Below the pieces are notes generated by a model. It made no database searches. It saw nothing but the letters and a program-made list of their open reading frames with translations, and had not been told where the DNA came from. 64,000 nucleotides of DNA from JAFNAG01 sp963721405 (lineage in GTDB: Bacteria; Acidobacteriota; UBA6911), in NCBI GenBank assembly GCA_963721405.1, contig CAVRJA010000003.1, forward strand, positions 806,001 through 870,000, read 5' to 3'. Each line of letters opens with the position of its first letter. Position 1 is the stretch's first letter. The position numbers were made by a program, and so were the translations under genes. Shown here piece after piece: positions 18,930 to 26,248 of this stretch.

Positions 18930-19742
18930 ATGCTGCTGCGGATAGCTTCGGCGCTGGTGCTGATCCCCGCAACCCTTGCCATCGTCATCCTCGCACCGCC
19001 CTTCTTGTATCTGGCGGTCCTCGGAATCGCCGGGACCTTCTGCCTCTTTGAATACTTTCAACTCATGAGGAGGATGGGGCTGCAGGGACAGCCCTGGTTC
19101 GGTTATGCGGGCTTTTGGGCCCTCCTCGCACTGTTCCACGGCAGGTGGATTCCGGGAGCGGCTGTCTGTTCGGCGCTCGTGATAGCGGCGTTCCTCGCAG
19201 CAATGGGGCGCAATGTACCGATGCGCGACCGGGCGCTCGGTCTGATGACCAACCTCCTGGGGATCTTCTACCTGGGACTGTGCATATACCCCGCCGTCGC
19301 CGTTCGCTACAACTTCGGCGAGCGCCTCGGCATGGAGTGGACCGTCACGCTGCTGGCGGTTATCTGGGCCGGCGACACGGGCGCCCTGTTCGGAGGCAAG
19401 AGCCTCGGACGAACCGCTTTCGCTCCCCAGCTAAGTCCCAGGAAGACCAACGAGGGCGCCGTGACGGGATTGCTTGCCGGTCTCGCGGCTGCTCTCCTGT
19501 TGCGCCACTTCCTTTTTGGCGATCTCCCGCTGCAACACATCATCCAGGCCTCGTTGCTCATGGGCATATTCGGGCAACTGGGTGACCTGGCGGAATCCAT
19601 GCTGAAGCGTGCCGCGGAGGTAAAGGAAAGTTCGAATCTCATCCCAGGGCACGGTGGAGCGCTGGACCGCATCGACAGCCTGCTTTTCGCCTTCCCGGTC
19701 CTCTATCTCTACCTTCTGCACGTTTACCCGCAAGTCGGCTGA
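18930..19742 (+). CDS. cdsA: Phosphatidate cytidylyltransferase
   Basis: Makes CDP-diacylglycerol from phosphatidic acid and CTP in the inner membrane. 270 residues, with about seven hydrophobic segments. The C-terminal CDS signature is seen as SMLKRAAEVKESSNL then IPGHGGALDRIDSLL; the usual KD is KE here. It follows uppS by 62 bp and precedes dxr. Confidence 0.93.
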   Translation: MLLRIASALVLIPATLAIVILAPPFLYLAVLGIAGTFCLFEYFQLMRRMGLQGQPWFGYAGFWALLALFHGRWIPGAAVCSALVIAAFLAAMGRNVPMRDRALGLMTNLLGIFYLGLCIYPAVAVRYNFGERLGMEWTVTLLAVIWAGDTGALFGGKSLGRTAFAPQLSPRKTNEGAVTGLLAGLAAALLLRHFLFGDLPLQHIIQASLLMGIFGQLGDLAESMLKRAAEVKESSNLIPGHGGALDRIDSLLFAFPVLYLYLLHVYPQVG

Positions 19743-19790
19743 TTCGACGGTCGGAAGCCCGTCCCCACAAGATCCTTTCTTTCATGTGGC

Positions 19791-19808
19791 CACGGGCTTC
19801 AGCCCGTG
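19791..19808. repeat. Short palindrome in cdsA-dxr gap
   Basis: CACGGGCT and AGCCCGTG separated by 2 bp, in the 281-bp gap between cdsA and dxr. A related GGGCTGAAGCCC word occurs near 62535. GGGCTTNAGCCC palindromes are common dispersed intergenic elements. Nothing else was seen in this gap. Confidence 0.45.
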
Positions 19809-20023
19809 CAAACTCTTCCAGGCGGGATGTTGTGACGCCGCATCTGTAACTGTCCCGAGAGTGGGTACGACCGCTCAGTGCGTCACACTTGGAGGCTCTA
19901 TTCCCACATTTGGTCATGAGCTGAGGCCCATGCGGCCCTCCCCGAGGGATTTGAAGTTTGGTGGTATGCGGCAGGCAGATTCGTTACAATACCATTTTTG
20001 TACATGCCCAAGAGGCTTCCTTC

Positions 20024-21208
20024 ATGAAAGCAATATCGCTTCTCGGTTCGACCGGTTCGATCGGCACCAACACCCTCAGGGTTACCTCGAGTTTTCCCAA
20101 CGCTCTTCGAGTCGTGGGTCTGGCTGGAGGTCGAAATGTATCCCTGCTGGCGGATCAGGTCGAAGCCATCGCTCCCCGAATCGCGTCCAGCCTGGATCAC
20201 GATACCTCCCTCAAACTGCAGGACATCCTGCGGCACCGTGGCTATCCGATGGGTCAGACCCGATTCGTACATGGCGAGGAGGGGATGGTCGAGGTCTCCT
20301 GTCATCCGGAGGCGACTACGGTTTTATCGGCAGTAACCGGAGCGGCCGGGCTTGTGCCGACCTACCGTGCCCTCGAATGCGGCAAGAACATCGCCCTGGC
20401 CAACAAGGAAACACTCGTCATGGCGGGCGAACTGATGATGGAAAAGGCGCGCGAACGGGGCGTGGCTATCCTGCCCGTCGACAGCGAACACAACGCGATC
20501 CACCAATGCCTGCGCAGCGCCGGCCAGAGAGAGGTCAGGCGGTTGATTTTGACTGCATCCGGCGGACCGTTCCGCGACACGCCGAAGGAAAAGCTGCCGG
20601 CGGTGACGAGGGAGGAGGCCCTCAATCACCCCACATGGCGCATGGGAAAGAAGATCACCATCGACTCGGCAACGCTCATGAACAAAGGGCTCGAGGTCAT
20701 TGAAGCCTCCTGGTTGTTCGGAGTCACAGCGGATGAGGTTGAAGTCACGGTTCACCCTCAAAGCATCGTCCACTCAATGGTCGAGTTCATTGACGGGTCG
20801 ATCCTGGCCCAGCTTGGACTGACGGACATGCGGATTCCGATCCAGTATGCATTGACTTACCCGGAGCGCTGGCCCTGTTCCCTGCCCTCACTCAACATCC
20901 AGAAACTTGCAAAACTCGAGTTCCTGGAGCCAGACCGGGAAAAATTCCAGTGCCTCAACCTTGCCTATCGGGCGCTTCGGGCTGGGGGAACCACCCCGGC
21001 GGTGCTCAACGCCGCTAACGAAATCGCTGTTGAGACTTTCCTGAGCAACGGACTCGGTTTCGGCGACATCCCCGAGATCATCGCATCCGTCCTGGACGCA
21101 CATTCCGCAGCGGAAGCATCCACCCTGCGCGCAGTTCTCGAAGCCGACGCCTGGGCACGCGGGAAGGCACGGGAACTCGCCGGTTGCATGAGCGCAGGCG
21201 CTCATTGA
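20024..21208 (+). CDS. dxr: 1-deoxy-D-xylulose 5-phosphate reductoisomerase
   Basis: Second enzyme of the MEP isoprenoid pathway; converts DXP to MEP with NADPH. 394 residues from ATG 20024 (MKAISLLGSTGSIGTNTL); the frame opens 22 codons earlier but without support. Seen: NADPH loop LGSTGSIG, NKETLVMAGE, PVDSEHNAIHQCL (metal and substrate), TASGGPFRDTP and NKGLEVIEASWLFG. Supplies isoprenoid units to uppS in the same cluster. Confidence 0.97.
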   Translation: MKAISLLGSTGSIGTNTLRVTSSFPNALRVVGLAGGRNVSLLADQVEAIAPRIASSLDHDTSLKLQDILRHRGYPMGQTRFVHGEEGMVEVSCHPEATTVLSAVTGAAGLVPTYRALECGKNIALANKETLVMAGELMMEKARERGVAILPVDSEHNAIHQCLRSAGQREVRRLILTASGGPFRDTPKEKLPAVTREEALNHPTWRMGKKITIDSATLMNKGLEVIEASWLFGVTADEVEVTVHPQSIVHSMVEFIDGSILAQLGLTDMRIPIQYALTYPERWPCSLPSLNIQKLAKLEFLEPDREKFQCLNLAYRALRAGGTTPAVLNAANEIAVETFLSNGLGFGDIPEIIASVLDAHSAAEASTLRAVLEADAWARGKARELAGCMSAGAH

Positions 21209-21263
21209 GACTTTGCTCGCTTTGTAGCATCATTTTAAGTGGGTCTGAGAGGAACCTTAGACG

Positions 21264-22649
21264 ATGATAGTAACTGTCCTCGCATTCATCGTGGTACTTG
21301 GGATAACGATTACGGTCCATGAGTTCGGCCATTTTGCCATGGCCAAGCTGCTGAAAATCCGGGTGATCACCTTTTCCCTGGGTTTTGGGCCGCGCATCGC
21401 CGGGTTCACACGCGGCGGGACGGAGTATCGCTTGAGTCCTCTGCCACTTGGCGGCTACGTCAAGATGGCGGGGGAAGCATTCGATGATGATCGCCAGGGC
21501 GCCCCGGACGAGTTTCTCTCACATCCCAAATGGCACCGGTTCCTGGTTGCCCTTGCCGGCCCCGTTATGAACCTGGTGCTGGCGGTGGCGATCGTGTCCA
21601 CGGCGTACTGGGAAGGGATGTTGGTACCTCGCTACATCAACGGTCCGGCGATCATCGGGCCGGTGATGCCCAATTCGATTGCCAAGCGGGCCGGTCTTAA
21701 ATCCGGGGACCGTGTCGTGACAATTGGCGGCAACAAGATCGATACCTGGCAATCGATGGAAATCGCGCTGGGAACGGCGCCCAGGGGTTCCCTGAACCTT
21801 ACGATCGACCGGGATGGCCAGGAATTGGACGTGTACCTGGATCCGCCACCGGCGGAGAATATCGATCCGGAGAGCCTTGGATTCAGATTCACGCTGCCGA
21901 GGACGATTGTGGAAACGGTGGATCCCAACCTGCCGGCGCAGAAGGCGGGCTTGAAGGCAGGGGATGAAATCCTCTCTGTCAAGGGGGGAGGCCGGTTCGG
22001 CAGGACCTATGACGAGATTTTGAGCATTATTGCCGACAGCAAGAATGTACCGCTACAGTTCGAGATCCGCCGCCCGAATCACCCTCCTCAACCGGGCATT
22101 TCCTGGGAATCCCTCTTACAGGAGCTCCCTTCCGGCGGCCCGACCCTGCAATTGACAATCCAGCCGGCAGAGGATAAGGGCAGGGTATTGATCGGTTTCT
22201 CCCCGGAGGTTCCCGCCGACCACGAGCGATACGGGTTGATCGGTTCGGTGAGACAATCCATCCGTCACAACTACGACATGGCAGTATTAACGTTCAAGGT
22301 GATCGGCAGGATATTCACGGGGAGCGCTTCGGTTAGAACCATCTCGGGCCCGATCGAGATCGCCGATGTAGCCGGACGCGCGGCCCGCACCGGCAGCGCC
22401 CGGCTATTTTTCGGGTTTATCGGGCTCCTGAGTCTCAACCTGGGGATCTTCAACCTGCTGCCGATCCCCATCCTGGACGGGGGCGTAATCACCCTGCTCC
22501 TGATCGAGAGCCTGATCGGGAGAGATCTGAGCCTCGGCATCAAGGAAAAGATCGTTCAGGTGGGATTCGTGTTCCTGATCCTCCTGATGGGATTCGTGGT
22601 ATTCAACGACCTCACCAAGGTCCTGAACTTCAACAGCATCTTCCGCTAA
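21264..22649 (+). CDS. rseP: RIP metalloprotease RseP (site-2 protease family)
   Basis: Inner-membrane M50 zinc protease that cleaves membrane-embedded anti-sigma factors and remnant signal peptides. 461 residues. Seen: HEFGH zinc motif at about residues 19-23 inside the first membrane segment, two PDZ-like domains (about 130-200 with GLKSGDRVVTIGG and 205-275 with GLKAGDEILSVKGG), and the C-terminal LLPIPILDGG with the third ligand. The zf-HC2 membrane protein at 10023-11444 would be a conceivable kind of substrate. Its 3-prime end overlaps the convergent STAS gene by 4 bp. Confidence 0.96.
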   Translation: MIVTVLAFIVVLGITITVHEFGHFAMAKLLKIRVITFSLGFGPRIAGFTRGGTEYRLSPLPLGGYVKMAGEAFDDDRQGAPDEFLSHPKWHRFLVALAGPVMNLVLAVAIVSTAYWEGMLVPRYINGPAIIGPVMPNSIAKRAGLKSGDRVVTIGGNKIDTWQSMEIALGTAPRGSLNLTIDRDGQELDVYLDPPPAENIDPESLGFRFTLPRTIVETVDPNLPAQKAGLKAGDEILSVKGGGRFGRTYDEILSIIADSKNVPLQFEIRRPNHPPQPGISWESLLQELPSGGPTLQLTIQPAEDKGRVLIGFSPEVPADHERYGLIGSVRQSIRHNYDMAVLTFKVIGRIFTGSASVRTISGPIEIADVAGRAARTGSARLFFGFIGLLSLNLGIFNLLPIPILDGGVITLLLIESLIGRDLSLGIKEKIVQVGFVFLILLMGFVVFNDLTKVLNFNSIFR

Positions 22650-22981
22650 AAACTCTTGAGCGCAGCCTGTTCGTTGTCGAAAGTCTGAAACACGGTCAAC
22701 AGCTTTGTGATGGCGAGGAGTTCCTGGATCTTCTTCGTCAGGTTCAAGAGCTTCAGGTGCCCTCCCTGATTTGTCACCGTCGTGTAGCTGCTTACCAGTT
22801 CACCGATGCCGGAGCTGTCGATGTAGTTCACATCGGCCAGGTTGAGCACGATTTTTTTGCCGCCGTTCTTGAGAATTTCACGGACTGTATTCCGAACTGC
22901 CATGGTGCCTTCACCGAGCGTGATCTTGCCACTGCAGTCCAGGACAGTCACATCCCCGACGGTGCGAGTATCGATTTTCAT
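22646..22981 (-). CDS. STAS-domain anti-sigma factor antagonist (RsbV/SpoIIAA-like)
   Basis: Partner-switch protein: when unphosphorylated it binds an RsbW-type kinase and frees a sigma factor or other target. 111 residues, one STAS domain. The phosphorylatable serine is in NYIDSSGIGELVSSY. Start ATG 22981 has AGGAG at good spacing. It follows the RsbW-like gene by 20 bp on the same strand, so the two make a partner-switch pair. No sigma gene adjoins. Confidence 0.92.
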   Translation of the reverse strand: MKIDTRTVGDVTVLDCSGKITLGEGTMAVRNTVREILKNGGKKIVLNLADVNYIDSSGIGELVSSYTTVTNQGGHLKLLNLTKKIQELLAITKLLTVFQTFDNEQAALKSF

Positions 22982-23001
22982 ATTTCATTCTCCTTCACAG
23001 C

Positions 23002-23430
23002 TTAATTAGAGGGTACCTTCTTCACCATGTGAACTTCCATCCCACCCTGGGCGTGGGGGATGAATTCTACCTCATCCATAAAAGAGCGGATATAAAAGAT
23101 TCCGCGTCCGCTGGGCTTCAGCAGGTTTTCAGCATCCAGCGGGTTCGGCAGCCTGTCGATCTGAAAGCCCGTGCCCTCATCCTTGACCGAAATGTCGAGA
23201 TGGTCCGGGGCGAATTCGAAGCTGATGTCGACCCTCTTGCTCTGATCCAGCCTGTTGCCGTGCTGAATGGCATTGGTCACCGACTCGCGAACCGACATGC
23301 CGATCCAGTGAGCCGTGTCCTCATCGAATCCGATGAAACCGGTGATGCAGTCCGTGAGAGTCTGGACCAGGTCCAAATACTCCAGCGCGCTGCCGATCCT
23401 AATCTCGATTCTATCGTTCTTAGTGCTCAT
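23002..23430 (-). CDS. Anti-sigma regulatory ATP-binding protein (RsbW-like)
   Basis: HATPase_c_2/GHKL-type serine kinase. 142 residues. Seen: N-box VRESVTNAIQHGNR, G1-type DEGTGFQID and G2-type LKPSGRGIFYIRSFMD. It would phosphorylate the STAS protein encoded downstream. Which sigma factor or effector it controls cannot be told. Confidence 0.92.
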   Translation of the reverse strand: MSTKNDRIEIRIGSALEYLDLVQTLTDCITGFIGFDEDTAHWIGMSVRESVTNAIQHGNRLDQSKRVDISFEFAPDHLDISVKDEGTGFQIDRLPNPLDAENLLKPSGRGIFYIRSFMDEVEFIPHAQGGMEVHMVKKVPSN

Positions 23431-23604
23431 TCGTTGGTATCAACAAAGCGCTGTAACAGCATGAGAGATCAGTTTGCACTAATGCCGGACCCGGCGCAAT
23501 CTTATCCGCGGCTCTTAGAAGCTGTCAAGGCAGGATTTGGCGCTGATGATGGAAAAACAGCCGGATCCGGCCTCAAGAACCGCCCGCGACCATGGAGGAT
23601 TGCC

Positions 23605-24747
23605 CTACGGCTTCTGCCCCACCGACAGCCGGCGCCTGGCGACCTGTGATGACGCACTGCCCGGATCCAGTTTCAGGAAGGCAAACCAGTGGGGGATGGC
23701 TTCCTGCCTGCGGCCCACTTTTTCGTAGCAGAGAGCAAGGTTGAAATGTGCGTCGGAGCAGTCGTGACAGACGGCGATCGCAGCCTGATAGCTGGAGATC
23801 GCTTCTTCAGCGGCCCCGCGTTCCTCCTGAATGGAAGCCAGTCCGCACCAGGCGGAGACCATCGACGGCGCCAGGCGCGCAGCGGTGCCGTAGAACTCCT
23901 CCGCTGCCCACAGGATGCCCATTTCACGCGTGATATTGCCCAGGTGGAAATGGGCGTCGGGACAGTCCGGCTCCATCGACAGGACCGCGCGAAAGGCTTC
24001 GGCCGCCTCCGGATAAAGCTCCTCCTCTTCGAACCTGACGCCCAATTCGAACCAATCTGCCCTGGATTTGCCGAGTGGATCAAGCGGGAGCACATTCCCA
24101 CCCGAGCGGTGTTGCCCCTCAAAATCCAGCAGCAGCTGGCCGCCGGCCGAGAGTCGCTTCCCGCCCAGATCGACGAGCAACGCCTCCGGATTATCCGCAA
24201 CCACCCGCAACTGGGCGAGGGGTCTGTCCAGGCCGGGCAACGCGGAGGCAAGCTGGCGCAGGCTCCTGGCAATCTTCTCCGGGCGAATTCCGTTGCCGAC
24301 CAGGATGCGGATGGTCTGAATCGAGACCAGGTCCTGAAAATCGTATAGTCCGTTCGACGGGTGAATCAGCCCGAACTGCTCCCAGTGCCGGAGCATTTCC
24401 GGTCCGATTTTCAACGCCCGGCATACTTCTTCCGGCGGAAAAGTCTTGCGCCGTAAAGGTTCCTGAGGGACGCGGCCGATGATTTCGAGGAATGCGGGTT
24501 CGGGCAGGATGCGGATCGGGCAGCCTGCCTCCAGGAGTTCCTCGGCACGCCGCAGCTTCCGGCTGATCGTGCCGTCCGGGAGCAGCGGCCAGCCGTCCAT
24601 GCCGACGACGAGGATCGCCGTTCGATGGGATATCGATGAAACAGGTTCGCCGCCGGCGGCACACACGGCGACCCGGGCTTCCCGGCGGGTCATGGAAGCC
24701 AACTTCCCGGTAAAGGCGACCCGAGCCTTATCGAGCACGTCGGCCAT
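23605..24747 (-). CDS. BRCT / MerR-HTH / TPR fusion protein
   Basis: 380 residues of unusual architecture. About 1-85: a BRCT-like domain (ARVAFTGKLASMTRREARV, then AAGGEPVSSISHRTAILVVG), as in DNA ligase or RFC. About 105-165: MerR-type helix-turn-helix (FPPEEVCRALKIGPEMLRHW, with GLIHPSNGLYDFQDLVSIQT). About 235-365: three to four TPR units (YPEAAEAFRAVLSMEPDCPDAHFHLG, split here as YPEAAEAFRAVL and PDCPDAHFHLGNI; AAEEAISSYQAAIAVCHDCS). Suggests a transcription or DNA-damage-linked regulator with a protein-binding tail, but no function is established. Stands alone on the minus strand. Confidence 0.75.
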   Translation of the reverse strand: MADVLDKARVAFTGKLASMTRREARVAVCAAGGEPVSSISHRTAILVVGMDGWPLLPDGTISRKLRRAEELLEAGCPIRILPEPAFLEIIGRVPQEPLRRKTFPPEEVCRALKIGPEMLRHWEQFGLIHPSNGLYDFQDLVSIQTIRILVGNGIRPEKIARSLRQLASALPGLDRPLAQLRVVADNPEALLVDLGGKRLSAGGQLLLDFEGQHRSGGNVLPLDPLGKSRADWFELGVRFEEEELYPEAAEAFRAVLSMEPDCPDAHFHLGNITREMGILWAAEEFYGTAARLAPSMVSAWCGLASIQEERGAAEEAISSYQAAIAVCHDCSDAHFNLALCYEKVGRRQEAIPHWFAFLKLDPGSASSQVARRRLSVGQKP

Positions 24748-25153
24748 ATGGAAACTCGCTCAGGGAACCGCCCGCAGTGCAGGGCGCCGTTCCAGGTTTC
24801 CCCGCAGCTGTCGCGAATATTGCCGGCTTTGCGGGTAGGCCACCCCCTACAGGGGCGCGGAAGCGCTGCAGCCCGCCGGCTTAGGATCTTGTGAAACTGA
24901 CGGTATCGCTGCTTTGAACCCAACACAAGGAAAAAGTCGGGCAGTGTCTCTTGACCACAAATACGAGAAAACACGAAGCAGATTTCGGGTGTATCCCGGC
25001 CGGACAGGCCGGTCGCCTGCAGGGCGGCCGGTCGATCGTTGTAGGGGATGATTGATTCGGGCGCGTACCGCCGGAGATCTTGTGTTACAAAGTGGAAGGC
25101 TGCGCATCGCGACTGTTGCCCGAATCCGGTTGTTGGAGGATACTTACCTCATC
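24748..25153. other. Intergenic gap, no gene seen
   Basis: About 400 bp between the divergent BRCT/TPR and rpiB genes. It contains small palindromes (CCCCCTACAGGGGCG near 24845 and CCGGCCGGACAGGCCGG near 25000) but no convincing open frame or RNA gene. A GGAGG lies 14 bp before the rpiB ATG. Confidence 0.5.
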
Positions 25154-25585
25154 ATGAAGATCGCACTGGCTTCCGATCACGCGGGATTCGTTTACAAGAA
25201 GCAAATCCGGCAAAAGCTCGCCGCCGAAGGGCACGAAGTTCACGATTTCGGCACGTCGTCCGAGGATCCCGTCGATTACCCCCTTTTTATCAGGCCCGCA
25301 GCCGCGGCAGTGGCACGTGGCGAATGCGAGCGCGGCATCGTGCTCGGCGGCTCGGGGAACGGGGAGGCAATTGTCGCCAACCGGATTCCGGGGATCCGAT
25401 GCGCGGTGTGCTGGAACGTTGAAAGCGCCAGCCTCGCGCGCAGACACAACGACGCGAACGTGATTTCGCTCGGCCAGCGGATGATGCCGCTTGAAACCGC
25501 ACTCCAGATCGTGCGCGTCTGGTTGCGCGAGCCGTTCGACGGCGGCCGTCACCTCAAGCGAATTCAGCTGATCGACGTGCATTGA
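25154..25585 (+). CDS. rpiB: Ribose 5-phosphate isomerase B
   Basis: Pentose phosphate pathway: interconverts ribose 5-phosphate and ribulose 5-phosphate. 144 residues from ATG 25154 (MKIALASDHAGFVYKK). The active-site block reads LGGSGNGEAIVANRI, the glutamate-using form known from Mycobacterium, and not the cysteine form (GTGIGMSI-like). Also EHNNA-like RRHNDANVISLGQRM. The frame extends upstream to 25052 without support. Confidence 0.94.
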   Translation: MKIALASDHAGFVYKKQIRQKLAAEGHEVHDFGTSSEDPVDYPLFIRPAAAAVARGECERGIVLGGSGNGEAIVANRIPGIRCAVCWNVESASLARRHNDANVISLGQRMMPLETALQIVRVWLREPFDGGRHLKRIQLIDVH

Positions 25586-25674
25586 CGGGGATTGCTCCCG
25601 GTTTCGGGAATATCTGTCTCTGAAATGATGAGTACGAACTACGATAGAAACTCGAAAGAGGAGGACCGGATACG

Positions 25675-26241
25675 ATGAAACGCTTCCAGCTTTGCTGCCT
25701 CGTGACACTCGCAATGGTATGGACCCTCTCAGCCACTCCGGGCGGAAATGGCCGGGCGATGCCACAGGGGGGTTCCAGCGGGGAGGCGATCGCCGTGGTG
25801 CACTCAGCCTCGGCAAGCGAATGCAGGGGTGTCGTGCGTTTTACCCAGGGCGGCGAAGGTGTAAAGGTCGTCGCCGATCTCGAAGGGCTGGCGCCGAATT
25901 CGACTCACGGATTCCACATCCACGAGTTTGGTGATTGCAGCGCGCCGGACGCCACCAGCGCCGGCGGCCACTATGACGCAGCCGGCAGCAAGCATCACGG
26001 CAAGCCGGATGATGCAGTGCGGCACACCGGGGATATGGGCAATATCCAGGCGGATTCCATGGGAAAGGTCCATATTGAGATGCTGCTCAAAGGCGCCACC
26101 ATCGCCGGTCCGGATGCGCCGATCCTGGGTCGGTCCGTCATCGTGCATGCCAATCCGGATGATTTCAGCCAGCCCGTGGGAAATGCGGGAGGCCGCATTG
26201 GATGCGGCGTCATTGGAATCATGAAACCCCAGGTCAAGTAA
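25675..26241 (+). CDS. sodC: Cu/Zn superoxide dismutase, exported
   Basis: Periplasmic dismutation of superoxide. 188 residues with a signal peptide (MKRFQLCCLVTLAMVWTLS). Metal ligands are visible in HGFHIHEFGDCS, GGHYDAAGSKHHG, the zinc loop DDAVRHTGDMGNI and VIVHANPDD; the disulfide and arginine block is GGRIGCGVIGI. An AGGAGG-like site precedes ATG 25675. Stands alone. Confidence 0.95.
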   Translation: MKRFQLCCLVTLAMVWTLSATPGGNGRAMPQGGSSGEAIAVVHSASASECRGVVRFTQGGEGVKVVADLEGLAPNSTHGFHIHEFGDCSAPDATSAGGHYDAAGSKHHGKPDDAVRHTGDMGNIQADSMGKVHIEMLLKGATIAGPDAPILGRSVIVHANPDDFSQPVGNAGGRIGCGVIGIMKPQVK

Positions 26242-26248
26242 ATTCCGG

